Positions 41,368-50,681 of a stretch of DNA of 64,000 nucleotides are shown here, piece by piece. Under the pieces are notes generated by a model, which made no database searches, was not told the origin of the DNA, and saw nothing but the letters and a program-made list of their open reading frames with translations. How positions within the stretch are numbered: the first letter of the stretch is position 1; each line of letters begins with the position of its first letter. Both the position numbers and the translations under genes were made by a program. Origin of the DNA: Candidatus Methanocrinis natronophilus (GTDB lineage Archaea; Halobacteriota; Methanosarcinia; Methanotrichales; Methanotrichaceae); contig JARFPK010000003.1 in NCBI GenBank assembly GCA_029167045.1, forward strand, positions 1 to 64,000, read 5' to 3'.

Positions 41368-43116
41368 ATGAGACTGAAACTAATTCTCGGGGTTCTGGCG
41401 CTGGTGGCGCTGGCGATACCTGTGAACGCGGATAGGGTGGACGACCTGATACTGGACTTAAAATCCGGGACGCCAACTGTTAGAGCCGCGGCTGCTCAGG
41501 CTCTCGGCCACATCGGCGATGTTAGAGCAGTTGATCCCCTTATCGAGGCACTCAAAGATGATAATTATACGGTCTGGTCTAATTCACGCGAGGCTCTCGT
41601 CCAGATCGGTGAGCCTGCGGTCGACCCTCTCATCGATGTTCTCATCGATGTTCTCATGGACGAAAACTGGTGGAATGTCGGATGGAGGACTGCCTCTGCC
41701 CTCGGCGAGATCTGGTGGAATGTCGGATGGAGGGCTGCCTCTGCCCTCGGCGAGATTGGGGATGCCCGGGCGTTCGATCCCCTTATCGAGGCTCTCAAGG
41801 ATGAAGACGGGGAGGTCCGATCGAGGGCTGCCTCTGCCCTCGGCTGGATCGGCGATGCCAGAGCGGTAGATCCCCTCATCGAGGCGCTCAAAGATGAAGT
41901 CGATCCGCCCTTCAAGCCCTGGGTCCTCGCCGACCCGTTTCTCTGGGGGGTCCGATCGGAGGCTGCCTGGGCTCTCGGCAATATAGGCGATGCCAGGGCA
42001 GTCGATCCCCTTATCGAGGCTCTCAAGGATGAAAACGAGTATGTCCGGTCGAGTGCTGCCTGGGCTCTCGGCAATATAGGCGATGCCAGGGCAGTCGATC
42101 CCCTTATCGATGTGCTCAAGGATGAGGACGGGGAGGTCCGATTTCAGGCTGCCACAGCTCTCGGCCGGATCGGCGAAGCTGCGGTCGATCCTCTCATCGA
42201 TGCGCTCGAGGATAAAGACGTGAAGGTCCGAGCGGGGGCTGTCGAGGCCCTCGGCTGGATCCACGATGCCAGAGCGGTCGGTCCTCTCATCGCGGCCCTC
42301 AAGGATGAGGACGGGGAGGTCCGAGCGGGGGCGGCCACGGCTCTCGGCAACATCGGCGATGCCAGAGCGGTAGATCCTCTCGTCGAGACTCTCAAGGATG
42401 AAGACGGCGGGGTCCGATCTCGGGCTGCCATCGCCCTCGGCTGGATCGGCGATGCCCGGGCGGTCGATCCCCTTATCGAGGCTCTCAAGGATGAAGATGA
42501 AGAGGTCCGAAGGTGGGCTGCCATCGCCCTCGGCGATATTGGTGATGCCCGGGCTGTCGACCCCCTCATCGAGGCACTCCAGGATGAGGACGGGGATGTC
42601 CGATCGGTGGCTGCCTGGGCTCTCGGCAATATCGGCGACATCAGGGCAGTCGATCCCCTTATCGATGCGCTCAAGGATGAAGACGAGGGGGTCCGATCTC
42701 GGACTGCCGGGGCTCTCGGCGAGATCGGTGATGCCAGAGCTGTTGATCCCCTCATCGACGCTCTCAAGGATGAAGATCGGGGTGTCAGATGGGGAGCAAC
42801 CTCGGCTCTCGGCAAGATCGGCGATGCCAGGGCGGTGGATCCCCTCATCACAGCTCTCCAGGATAGCCGTTCGGAGGTCCGAGCGGTGGCTATCGAGGTT
42901 CTTGGCCAGATCGGTGATGTCGGGGCGGTTGATCCTCTTATCGAGGCCCTCAAAGATGAGGACCAAACCGTCCGAGCGAGGGCTGCGTGGGCTCTCGGAA
43001 AGATCGGGGATCAAAAGGCTATCGAACCGCTAACTTACGCGGCTTCGAGTGACGAGGAGGCTATTGTCCGACGTGAGGCGACTGAAGCGTTGGCGAAGAT
43101 CCAGATGGGGCGGTGA
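41368..43116 (+). CDS. Secreted protein of about 17 HEAT repeats (PBS lyase-like)
   Basis: 582 residues from the ATG at 41368, chosen because a GGATGGAG ribosome site precedes it and a signal peptide (MRLKLILGVLALVALAIPVN) follows; two in-frame ATGs lie further upstream. The rest is an almost perfect array of 31-residue HEAT repeats of the form DARAVDPLIEALKDEDGEVR plus a SRAASALGxIG segment, each 93 bases at DNA level. The array forms a solenoid for protein binding. Export is unusual for HEAT proteins. The repeat copies are very similar, and a 45-bp tandem duplication is present, so the gene changes rapidly by recombination. A terminator overlaps its stop codon. Confidence 0.85.
   Translation: MRLKLILGVLALVALAIPVNADRVDDLILDLKSGTPTVRAAAAQALGHIGDVRAVDPLIEALKDDNYTVWSNSREALVQIGEPAVDPLIDVLIDVLMDENWWNVGWRTASALGEIWWNVGWRAASALGEIGDARAFDPLIEALKDEDGEVRSRAASALGWIGDARAVDPLIEALKDEVDPPFKPWVLADPFLWGVRSEAAWALGNIGDARAVDPLIEALKDENEYVRSSAAWALGNIGDARAVDPLIDVLKDEDGEVRFQAATALGRIGEAAVDPLIDALEDKDVKVRAGAVEALGWIHDARAVGPLIAALKDEDGEVRAGAATALGNIGDARAVDPLVETLKDEDGGVRSRAAIALGWIGDARAVDPLIEALKDEDEEVRRWAAIALGDIGDARAVDPLIEALQDEDGDVRSVAAWALGNIGDIRAVDPLIDALKDEDEGVRSRTAGALGEIGDARAVDPLIDALKDEDRGVRWGATSALGKIGDARAVDPLITALQDSRSEVRAVAIEVLGQIGDVGAVDPLIEALKDEDQTVRARAAWALGKIGDQKAIEPLTYAASSDEEAIVRREATEALAKIQMGR
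41668..41757 (+). repeat. 45-bp tandem duplication inside the HEAT gene
   Basis: Two adjacent 45-base units starting TGGTGGAATGTCGGATGGAG differ at only two or three positions. They encode two copies of WWNVGWRxASALGEI. The duplication is in frame and breaks the 31-residue periodicity, so it is recent. Confidence 0.85.
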
Positions 43117-43139
43117 TCCGCCTCACTTCTATTTTTATT
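43109..43139 (+). terminator. Terminator of the HEAT gene
   Basis: GGCGG (43109-43113) pairs with CCGCC (43118-43122), and the TGA stop lies in the loop. CACTTCTATTTTTATT follows. It resembles the structure at 36444-36482. Confidence 0.6.
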
Positions 43140-43307
43140 CTGTCCCGTTATTCAATCGTCTAATGCGATCCTGGGGGCTATCGTCCTGGGGGTATTGGGA
43201 TACGGCCGGGCCGGGGATCCGCCACACGCGCCCCTCTGGTGGCTTAGGTATCGGGGCATAACGGGACGATTCCCGTTTTCCTACCCCTCCCCCGGGGCGT
43301 CAGGGCG

Positions 43308-43475
43308 ATGACCTCCGAAGATCTCGAGGCGAGTGCCGAGAGGATAGCGGCCAGAAATGCCCGTATCCGAGAGGAGCGGTCCGAAAGGCGGCGGAGGATG
43401 CCCTGGCAGCTATCGAGGCGACGGCCTGATCCCCACCCTCACCTCATTTTTATTCAGATAGATAGCCTCCGCTAG
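43308..43475 (+). CDS. Possible small basic protein (55 aa)
   Basis: ATG at 43308, reading MTSEDLEASAERIAARNARI and then an arginine-rich stretch with RMPW. The first 35 codons look coding (charged helix), while the end runs into a T-rich terminator-like sequence, so the true 3' end is doubtful. No family recognised. The rest of the 43117-43666 gap shows no other gene. Confidence 0.3.
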   Translation: MTSEDLEASAERIAARNARIREERSERRRRMPWQLSRRRPDPHPHLIFIQIDSLR

Positions 43476-43666
43476 AAGGCATTTCGTTTTTTCAGGGTTC
43501 GCAATTGGATTAGATCGGCGCCTCCTCTCAGAAGCTTCTCCACCTCCTTGTCGGCAACCTCCCAGCGCAGACGGGGCATTTATCGAAAGGTTTCGTCCGC
43601 AGACACCTCCTCTCTCCGTTTTAGGGTATCGCAGACTATGTATATCCTTGAGCCTGAAACCCCCTT

Positions 43667-43945
43667 TTGCATGAACCGGAGCGTGATCCCCTGACCTGGA
43701 AGAAAATCGTCTCCGACCTGGAGCGGGAGTTCTCCTCCCTTCACGGCGACTGGATGCGGTCTGTGGAGCTGAGGGACCGGATCGGCGAGATCGTCACAGG
43801 ACCCGACTTTTCCGACCTCGACCTCGACCCCGACCTTCAGGGGAGGCTCGACCTCCTCCACGTGGAGCTAGTCGCCCTCACCCGGGAGAACGTCTGCACC
43901 AACGAGAGGTGCCCCCACTACAATAAGAGCTGCAAGATGAGATAG
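43667..43945 (+). CDS. Small protein with a C-terminal cysteine cluster
   Basis: 92 residues from TTG 43667. The helical body (KKIVSDLEREFSSLHGDWMR, LDLLHVELVALTRENV) ends in CTNERCPHYNKSCKM, a cluster of three cysteines and one histidine that could bind zinc or an iron-sulfur cluster. The stop codon touches the ATG of the DUF1848 gene, so both are probably one operon. No family recognised. It may be a partner of DUF1848, which also carries a Cys cluster. Confidence 0.6.
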   Translation: MHEPERDPLTWKKIVSDLEREFSSLHGDWMRSVELRDRIGEIVTGPDFSDLDLDPDLQGRLDLLHVELVALTRENVCTNERCPHYNKSCKMR

Positions 43946-44421
43946 ATGATCATCTCCGCCAGTTACAGAACGGACATCCCCGCCTTCTACGGCGATTGGT
44001 TCGAGAGGAGGCTCGAGGCCGGATACTGCTCCGTCGCCAATCCGTACAACAGCCGCCAGGTCCGCCGCGTCAGCCTCCGCCCGGAGGACGTCGAAGGCTT
44101 CGTCTTCTGGACGAGAAACCTCGGCCCCTTCATGGACAGGCTTACGAGGGTGGCGGATCTCGGCCGCCCCTTCGTCGTCCAGCAGACCGTCACCGGCTAT
44201 TCGCGGGAGCTGGAGCTGTCTCTTATACACGCGGCTGCTACGAGGCCGTCGACATCGGCGAGTACGACACCTGCCCCGCTGGATGCGCCTTCTGCTACGC
44301 CGTCCTCCGGCGGGAGATCGCCTTGCGTCGGCGGAAGAGCCACGACCCCGAGGGCGAGTTCCTATGGGGGCCTGGAGAGGAGGCGGCCCCGGAGGCGAAG
44401 GGGCAGACGACCCTCTTATGA
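43946..44421 (+). pseudogene. DUF1848 protein, interrupted by internal deletion or misassembly
   Basis: The first 90 codons (MIISASYRTDIPAFYGDWFE, VSLRPEDVEGFVFWTRNLGP, VVQQTVTGYSRELEL) are the N-terminus of DUF1848. After 44215 the frame is lost. In another frame, from about 44240, YEAVDIGEYDTCPAGCAFCY and KSHDPEGEFLWG match the C-terminus with its iron-sulfur-type CxxxCxxC. The middle 140 or so residues of this roughly 300-residue family are absent. Exactly at the break lies CTGTCTCTTATACAC, the Tn5/Nextera mosaic end. A sequencing adapter joined into the assembly explains both the deletion and frameshift. The native gene is likely intact. Confidence 0.75.
44216..44230. other. 15-bp Tn5/Nextera mosaic-end sequence, probable adapter artefact
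   Basis: CTGTCTCTTATACAC equals the first 15 bases of the reverse complement of the 19-bp Tn5 mosaic end used in tagmentation libraries. It lies at the point where the DUF1848 reading frame and content break. A chance match of this length at this place is improbable. Confidence 0.75.
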
Positions 44422-44501
44422 ATCCGCCGCTAGCCCCGGATCAAGACCGCTCCCGAGGCTTAGAGGCATCATATCTCCTGGAGTCACCGCTGATGCTCAG
44501 A

Positions 44502-46883
44502 CTACCCACTTCCCCTAACCATCACAACTCCTCCATCCGGGAGGGTCTCAAACCCCAGGAACGATACCTCTCTGCCGGCCCCGTCCCTCAGGGATACGGT
44601 TGCAGCGGCGTCGTTGAGGGCGATCCCGGTCTTCATAAAGAGGTCGGCCCCGGAGCTCTCGCCCGCGCCGAAGTGGACTCGAACCATCGCCCCGGGCTCC
44701 AGGATGTACTCGGGAAGGACGACGGACTTCGTCTCGTCCCCATCGACGACCAGGGTCCACCCTTGGAGGTTCGCTGCCTCCTCGAGGTGATTTGCGATCA
44801 CGACGAACTCATCCTCGCCGGTGGCGCTGATCACGGTGATGGCCAGCATTCCTCCAAGAGGCGAGGTGAACCCCAGATCCTCAGCCCTGGAGAAGGCGGC
44901 TCTCGCCTCCCTCTCGCGGCCGAGATTCTGGAGGAGATCGCCTTTCAGGTACCACGTGTAGCCATCTTCCGAATCAAGATCTATCGCCTCCTCCAAGGCC
45001 GCCAGAGCCTCTTCGTCCCTTCCCAGGTTCATGAGGATGAGGCCCTTAAACCGCCAGGTGGCGGGATCTTCGGGATCGATATCTGTGGCGTTATTCAGCT
45101 CATCCAGGGCTTCCTCATAATATCCAGCCCTCTGGAGCTCCCGGGCCATGGCAAAGGAGATCTCCGCCTCTGAGCCTCGGGCCATGGCCTCCAGAGCTAG
45201 CCCCTCCTTATGCCAGAACCTTCCCTTCAGCGGTCCAGATATCGGCTCCATCTTCGGAGCGTTGTCCACCACCCCCTCTTCTGCCACCGCCACCGGCTCC
45301 CGGGGATAGGGGGCCGAGACCACGATATGGGGCACGTCGCCCACGCCGTCGCCGTCTTCGTCCATGCCCCGGTACGACGTCCAGAAGTTTCCATCCCAGG
45401 TGTTATTGGCGAAGCTCACCGTCTTCCAGGCGATGGTGCTCCTCTGCTGGGCGTCGATCCCGTTGTAGATGAAGTTGTTCTGAGCTATCTCGTTGTGATC
45501 GTCGGAAGCTCTGAGGCCTATGGCGTTGTTGGCTATCGTATTTCCGATGATGGTGTTCTTTCTTCCAACGTCGAGGCCGACCCCGGCGTCCATGATAACA
45601 TTGCCGAAGATGGCATGGCCTCCATCCGATAGCGTGGTGTCAACGCCCAAAGACGCCAGGAAATCGGGGCCGACCTTCTTGGCCCTCTTTACGAAGTTGT
45701 CTTGCAGGGTGTTGTTATGGCAGCCATAACCGAGGGCTATTCCTCCGGTTCTCGCGCTCGAGTTGATCAGGGTGTTGTTGGAGATCGTCGAGTCGCTGGA
45801 GAACGCCAGGTAGATGCCTCCCTGGTGTATTACAGAATCTTCCAATATGAGGCGGCTGGAGTTTATCGCGGAGATGCCGTAGGCCTTGACGCCTTTCAAC
45901 CTGGCCTCTGGACAGTCCATCAGCCATAGGTATCCCAACTCGAGACCTTCGAGCTTAAGCCCTTCTTCATCCTTGAAGGATGAGATCTCCTTCCCGTCGA
46001 CGGTGCTGTTGGAAAAGTCGATGGAATCCTCAGAGCTCAGCCCTGAGAGGTACAATCCTGAGAGGTCTATATCTGATCTTACAAGCTTCAGATCGTCGAA
46101 GATCACGCTCACCGGGTCTGGCGACGTTCGGTGAAGCCCCAAAATACCGCCCACCACCGTAACGTTTCGGAAGGTGATCTTTCTGGGGTCGAAGATCCAC
46201 AATCCACCTCCTTCGACGCTATCTCCTATGATGCAGTCCTCAACGACGCAATCCATCGAATCGAAGAATATGATCTCCTGCTCAGCTATGCACCCTCTAA
46301 TCCGAATATTTTGAGATGGTTTCCTGGTCAGTTCCAAGGGAGAGGTATCAGAAAAGTCAGAGAAGAATATGGGAGCCCCCCCGGCTTGAACTATGATGTG
46401 GTCGATGGAACTTCCTTCGATAGTCCCGTTCAGGACGCCGTCAAAGGTCAGGCCCCTCCCTTCGACCCCTTTGATTCGAACGTTCTCGGCTCCGGTGAAC
46501 CGGATATCGCTATCTGACACCCTGGAATCTTCGATCCGAACGTTCTTTGCTCCGTCGATATATATTCCCACAGGAAGGAGGGCATCATATCCTCCGTTCA
46601 AGTTCTCCATGGTGCAGTTTCGTATCAGCAGATGAGCATCGGTGTTCTTTATCACGATCCCATTTCCGACGTGGTCCTCGAGGCTTATCCCCTCGATGAT
46701 GTAGGGATCATCGGCGGTGCCGCTACCTCTGTAATTTATAAGGTCGGCGTTGCTGGTGATGCTGATGTAGTCGCTCGCCAGAGGGAAGGTCATCGAGGAG
46801 ACCGTAAACTCTGTCCCTTGCGAGCCTGCCGCTAGCGCCGTGAGGATGCACAGCATCATCAAACCAAAATATACTTTCACCAC
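44502..46883 (-). CDS. Secreted NosD beta-helix protein with TPR and lamin-tail-like domains
   Basis: 793 residues. After a signal peptide (VYFGLMMLCILTALAAGSQG) comes a NosD-type beta-helix of about 500 residues (GTADDPYIIEGISLEDHVGN, many NxxxxN/IxxN turns, closing GNFWTSYRGMDEDGDGVGDV). TPR-like repeats follow at about 590-690 (YEEALDELNNATDIDPEDPA, NLGRDEEALAALEEAIDLDS). The last 100 residues (GEDEFVVIANHLEEAANLQG, LPEYILEPGAMVRVHFGAGE) resemble a lamin-tail domain (LTD). The three-part fusion is unusual. It is probably a surface protein that binds carbohydrate or partner proteins. It lies divergent to the REC-PAS kinase. Confidence 0.82.
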   Translation of the reverse strand: MVKVYFGLMMLCILTALAAGSQGTEFTVSSMTFPLASDYISITSNADLINYRGSGTADDPYIIEGISLEDHVGNGIVIKNTDAHLLIRNCTMENLNGGYDALLPVGIYIDGAKNVRIEDSRVSDSDIRFTGAENVRIKGVEGRGLTFDGVLNGTIEGSSIDHIIVQAGGAPIFFSDFSDTSPLELTRKPSQNIRIRGCIAEQEIIFFDSMDCVVEDCIIGDSVEGGGLWIFDPRKITFRNVTVVGGILGLHRTSPDPVSVIFDDLKLVRSDIDLSGLYLSGLSSEDSIDFSNSTVDGKEISSFKDEEGLKLEGLELGYLWLMDCPEARLKGVKAYGISAINSSRLILEDSVIHQGGIYLAFSSDSTISNNTLINSSARTGGIALGYGCHNNTLQDNFVKRAKKVGPDFLASLGVDTTLSDGGHAIFGNVIMDAGVGLDVGRKNTIIGNTIANNAIGLRASDDHNEIAQNNFIYNGIDAQQRSTIAWKTVSFANNTWDGNFWTSYRGMDEDGDGVGDVPHIVVSAPYPREPVAVAEEGVVDNAPKMEPISGPLKGRFWHKEGLALEAMARGSEAEISFAMARELQRAGYYEEALDELNNATDIDPEDPATWRFKGLILMNLGRDEEALAALEEAIDLDSEDGYTWYLKGDLLQNLGREREARAAFSRAEDLGFTSPLGGMLAITVISATGEDEFVVIANHLEEAANLQGWTLVVDGDETKSVVLPEYILEPGAMVRVHFGAGESSGADLFMKTGIALNDAAATVSLRDGAGREVSFLGFETLPDGGVVMVRGSG

Positions 46884-47184
46884 ACCCCACTCCTACCTTT
46901 CTTTTTCAAAGCTCCAGACCTCTCAGAGCCTTTGTAGCCTGCTATAGACAGATCTACCATCGCCCCCAGACCGATGATGGCATAGGACCATAGATCAGAG
47001 TTCATCATTTATATCAGTTTTGATTAAAATAAACTTCAGCTTTATCTTGAAGGTCGTGAAGCCTCCAGAATTTAGCGCCCCGGCGACTAAATCGCACACC
47101 TCCGAAAGGCATTATAGCCATGGAGGTCCAATTGTAAAAAGAGACCTCTCCATCTCAAGGGGTAGAGCAGGCCGGAGAATTTTA
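46884..47184. promoter_or_regulatory. Divergent promoter region of the NosD-LTD gene and the REC-PAS kinase
   Basis: About 300 bases. CATTTATATC at 47006-47015 is a TATA-like element for the kinase, leaving a leader of about 150 bases before the start at 47185. No gene is evident in the leader. Confidence 0.45.
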
Positions 47185-50100
47185 ATGATCCGAGTTCTTA
47201 TGGTGGACGACGACCCCGCGGTCCTGGAGATCACGAAGGTATTCCTCGAGAGGTCCGGGGATATCGAGGTCGACGGCGTCGTCTCGGCTTTGGAGGCGAC
47301 AGAGAGGCTGCAAGATGGCGGCTACGACGTCATAGTCTCCGACTACGTGATGCCGGAGATGGACGGGATATCCTTTCTCAAGCAGATCCGGTCCCGAGGG
47401 TCAGAGATCCCCTTCATCCTCTTTACGGGGAAGGGGCGCGAAGAGGTGGTGATCGAGGCGCTGAACAACGGTGCCGACTACTACCTCCAGAAGGACGCAA
47501 ACCCTAGGGTCCTCTACGCGGAGCTGACCCACCAGATCCGGCAGGCGGCAGAGAGGCAGAAGGCCAAGAAGGCGGTCATCGAGAGCGAGGAGAGGTATCG
47601 GGCCCTCTTCGAGAACATGAACGACGGGCTCGTCCTATGCGAGTTCGTCCTGGACGTTGAGGGGAGGATCCCCGTCGACTACGTCATAAAGGACGCCAAC
47701 CCCCAGTTCGAGGAGATCGCCGGGGTGGGGCCGGATGAGGCGATAGGAAAGAGGGGGTCGGAGATCTTCGGGTCGATCGTCCCCCCCTTTCTTGAGACGT
47801 ACCGCCAGGTAGACGAGACCGGATCTCCTGCCAAGTTCGATGGGCGGATCCCGGAGACGGGCAGGCAGTTCAGCATATCCGCCTACTCCATGGGTAGGGG
47901 AGAGTTTGCGGCTATATTCTCCGACGTCACCGAGGAGAAGAGGGTCAATGAGGAGCTCTGCCGGGCTCACCACCAGCTCCAGGAGATAATAGACTTCCTC
48001 CCCGACGCCACCTTCGTCGTCGATGAGGATAGAAGGATCATAGCCTGGAACCGGGCCGTCGAGGAGATGACCGGCGTCTCCAAGGATCAGATCGTAGGAA
48101 AAGGAGCCTACAACTACGGCGAGCCCTTCTACGGGTTCAAGAGACCTGTCCTCATCGACGCCATCTTCTCAGAGGATTCGGGGATCGAGAAGGATTACGA
48201 CTACCTCCGCCGGCGGGGAAACGCCATCTTCGCCGAGGTTTACGTCCCCCACCTCTATGGTGGGAGGGGGGCTTACATCTGGGCGATCGCCTCGCCCCTA
48301 TTCGACGACGACGGGAGGGTGGTCGGAGCCATCGAATCGATCCGGGACATCACCGACAGAAAGGGGGCGGAGGTCGCCCTCCGGGAGACGAGGGACTACC
48401 TGGAGAGCCTCCTGGATCGCGCCAACGCCCCCATAGCGGTCTGGGGGCCGAAGATGAAGATCATCCGCTTCAACCGCGCCTTCGAGCGGCTGACGGGGTA
48501 TGCCGCCGGGGATGTGATCGGAAGAGAGGCGACGATCCTCCTCCCCGACGAAGGAAGGGAGGAGGCGCTGGCGAAGATAGCCTACACCCTGGAAGGGGAG
48601 TGCTGGGAGTCGGTGGAGATCCCCGTCCGGTGCAAGGACGGCGGGGTCAGGATCGTCCTCTGGAACTCGGCGAACATCCTCTCGGAGAAGGACGGCGCCG
48701 TCGTCGCGACGATCATCCAGGGGCAGGATATCACCGAGAGGAAGCGGGCGGAAGAGGAACTCAAGGAGACGAGGGACTACCTGGAGAGCCTCCTCGAGCG
48801 CGCCAACGCCCCCATCGCAGTCTGGGGTCCCGACATGAAATTCATCCGCTTCAACCGCGCCTTCGAGAGGCTGACGGGGTATGCCGCCGGGGAGGTGATC
48901 GGAAGAGAGGCGACGATCCTCCTCCCCGACGAAGGAAGGGAGGAGGCGCTGGCGAAGATAGCCTACACCCTGGAAGGGGAGTGCTGGGAGTCGGTGGAGA
49001 TCCCCGTCCGATGCAAGGACGGCGGGGTCAGGATCGTCCTCTGGAACTCGGCGAACATCCTCTCGGAGAAGGACGGGGGCGTCGTCGCGACGATCATCCA
49101 GGGGCAGGATATCACCGAGAGGAAGCGGGCGGAAGAGGAACTCATCATCGCTCACAAGCAGCTCCTGGAGATCATCGACTTTTTGCCGGACCCGACCTTC
49201 GTCATCGACGCGGAGAGGAAGGTGATAGCCTGGAACCGGGCGATCGAGGAGATGACCGGGGTCGGGAAGGACGAGATAGTGGGCAAAGGCGATTACGCTT
49301 ACGGCGAGGTCTTCTACGGAGAGAGACGTCCGGTTCTTATAGATATGATCTTCTCCTGGGACAAAGAGCAGGAGGCGCTCTACCGTTACGTCAAGAAGGA
49401 GGGGCAGACCCTATTTGCCGAGGCCTTTGTCGTACCGCCCCAGACCGGCAAGGGTTCCTACGTCTGGGGGACGGCCTCGCCCCTCTTCGATAAGGACGGT
49501 AATATCACCGGGGCGATCGAGTCGATCCGGGACGTCACCGAGATCAAGGAAACGGAGATGGCCCTCCAGGAGAACGAGGAGCGGCTGAAGCTCGTCATCG
49601 AAGGGGCGAGCTTGGGTATCTGGGACAGGAACGTGGTGACTGGAGAGGTAGTCAGGAACAGGAGGCTCGTCGAGATCTTTGGATGCCCGGATGGGGAGCT
49701 TGCCGGCCACGTCCGGGAGAGGGAGAAGATGATCCATCCCGACGACTTCGATAAGGTGATGGCAGCCCTGGAGGATCACTTCCTGGGAAGAAGCCCCCAC
49801 TACGAGATCGACTACCGGCTGAGGAGAAGAGATGGGCGCCTGATATGGGTCCACGACTGCGGCGAGGTGATGTCCAGGGACGAGGCGGGCCGGCCCCTGA
49901 GGATGGTGGGGATCACCCAGGAGATCACCGATATCCGGAGGTACCAGGAGGCGCTGAAGGAGGCTAACAGGAAGCTGAACCTTCTCAGCAGCGTCACCAG
50001 GCACGACATCCTAAACCAGATCACGGCCCTCTCGGGCTACGTCCACCTCCTCCGGGAGATGGTGCCCCAGGATCAGGCCGCCGAGAAGTACATCGACCTG

Positions 50101-50622
50101 ATCGGAGAGCTGGCAAAGACCATTCATGAACAGCTCGTCTTCACCCGGGACTACCAGGCGATGGGTGTAAAGGCCCCGGAGTGGCAGAGGGTCAGCGACG
50201 TCCTCCGCCGGTCCAAGGCCGCGGCTCCCGCCGAGATCGCCGCAGGAGAGATCGGCTTTGATGTATCGACGGAAAACCTCGAGGTATTCGCCGACCCGAT
50301 GCTGGAGAAGGTCTTTAGCAACCTCCTGGAGAACGCCGCAAGGCACGGGGGCTCCGTCTCAGAGATCCAGGTCTTCTTCATCGAGAGGGCGAAGGGCGGT
50401 GAGGAGGGGGTCATCGTCGTCGAGGACGACGGCGCCGGGATACCGACGGAGGTGAAGCCCCGGATCTTCGACCAGGCCTTCGGGAGGCATACCGGCTACG
50501 GCCTATTCCTCAGCCGGGAGATCCTGGGGATCACGGGGATGATGATATCCGAGACCGGCGAGGAAGGGAAGGGGGCGAGGTTCGAGATATCCGTCCCGAG
50601 GGAGAATTATCGTTGGGGGTAG
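47185..50622 (+). CDS. Hybrid response regulator / multi-PAS sensor histidine kinase
   Basis: 1145 residues from the ATG at 47185, where the receiver domain begins (MIRVLMVDDDPAVLEITKVF); the open frame upstream has no domain. Receiver domain 1-115 with phospho-acceptor in YDVIVSDYVMPEMDG and Lys in FTGKG. Six PAS/PAC modules follow: 145-255, 265-385, two almost identical ones at about 400-525 and 527-652, one at 655-780 that resembles the second, and one at 790-910. The kinase core has SVTRHDILNQITALSGYVHL, the archaeal RHDxxN type, then NLLENAARHGG, EDDGAGIP and GYGLFLSREI. No membrane helix. The receiver at the N-terminus suggests it is itself a target of another kinase. Confidence 0.9.
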   Translation: MIRVLMVDDDPAVLEITKVFLERSGDIEVDGVVSALEATERLQDGGYDVIVSDYVMPEMDGISFLKQIRSRGSEIPFILFTGKGREEVVIEALNNGADYYLQKDANPRVLYAELTHQIRQAAERQKAKKAVIESEERYRALFENMNDGLVLCEFVLDVEGRIPVDYVIKDANPQFEEIAGVGPDEAIGKRGSEIFGSIVPPFLETYRQVDETGSPAKFDGRIPETGRQFSISAYSMGRGEFAAIFSDVTEEKRVNEELCRAHHQLQEIIDFLPDATFVVDEDRRIIAWNRAVEEMTGVSKDQIVGKGAYNYGEPFYGFKRPVLIDAIFSEDSGIEKDYDYLRRRGNAIFAEVYVPHLYGGRGAYIWAIASPLFDDDGRVVGAIESIRDITDRKGAEVALRETRDYLESLLDRANAPIAVWGPKMKIIRFNRAFERLTGYAAGDVIGREATILLPDEGREEALAKIAYTLEGECWESVEIPVRCKDGGVRIVLWNSANILSEKDGAVVATIIQGQDITERKRAEEELKETRDYLESLLERANAPIAVWGPDMKFIRFNRAFERLTGYAAGEVIGREATILLPDEGREEALAKIAYTLEGECWESVEIPVRCKDGGVRIVLWNSANILSEKDGGVVATIIQGQDITERKRAEEELIIAHKQLLEIIDFLPDPTFVIDAERKVIAWNRAIEEMTGVGKDEIVGKGDYAYGEVFYGERRPVLIDMIFSWDKEQEALYRYVKKEGQTLFAEAFVVPPQTGKGSYVWGTASPLFDKDGNITGAIESIRDVTEIKETEMALQENEERLKLVIEGASLGIWDRNVVTGEVVRNRRLVEIFGCPDGELAGHVREREKMIHPDDFDKVMAALEDHFLGRSPHYEIDYRLRRRDGRLIWVHDCGEVMSRDEAGRPLRMVGITQEITDIRRYQEALKEANRKLNLLSSVTRHDILNQITALSGYVHLLREMVPQDQAAEKYIDLIGELAKTIHEQLVFTRDYQAMGVKAPEWQRVSDVLRRSKAAAPAEIAAGEIGFDVSTENLEVFADPMLEKVFSNLLENAARHGGSVSEIQVFFIERAKGGEEGVIVVEDDGAGIPTEVKPRIFDQAFGRHTGYGLFLSREILGITGMMISETGEEGKGARFEISVPRENYRWG
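48385..49146 (+). repeat. 381-bp tandem duplication of one PAS module
   Basis: Two adjacent 381-base units (127 codons) starting GAGACGAGGGACTACCTGGA are nearly identical; the differences are a few bases such as CTGGATCGC versus CTCGAGCGC. They encode two consecutive PAS/PAC modules. The in-frame duplication must be recent. Confidence 0.92.
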
Positions 50623-50681
50623 TTCGAAGACGAGAGCCTGAGCTGCGCTGCCCGGACCATCACCCAGACGGTCATCGCCTC

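Noticed and set aside
41584-43014. 476-codon minus-strand frame over the HEAT array
   Set aside because: Repeat structure of the sense gene produces long mirror frames; no independent evidence.
41330-43100. Regular repeats that could be taken for a CRISPR array
   Set aside because: The 93-base period encodes HEAT repeats in one open frame; no spacers, no cas genes anywhere in the window.
48298-49155. Minus-strand repeat-like frame over the kinase
   Set aside because: Simply mirrors the 381-bp PAS duplication.
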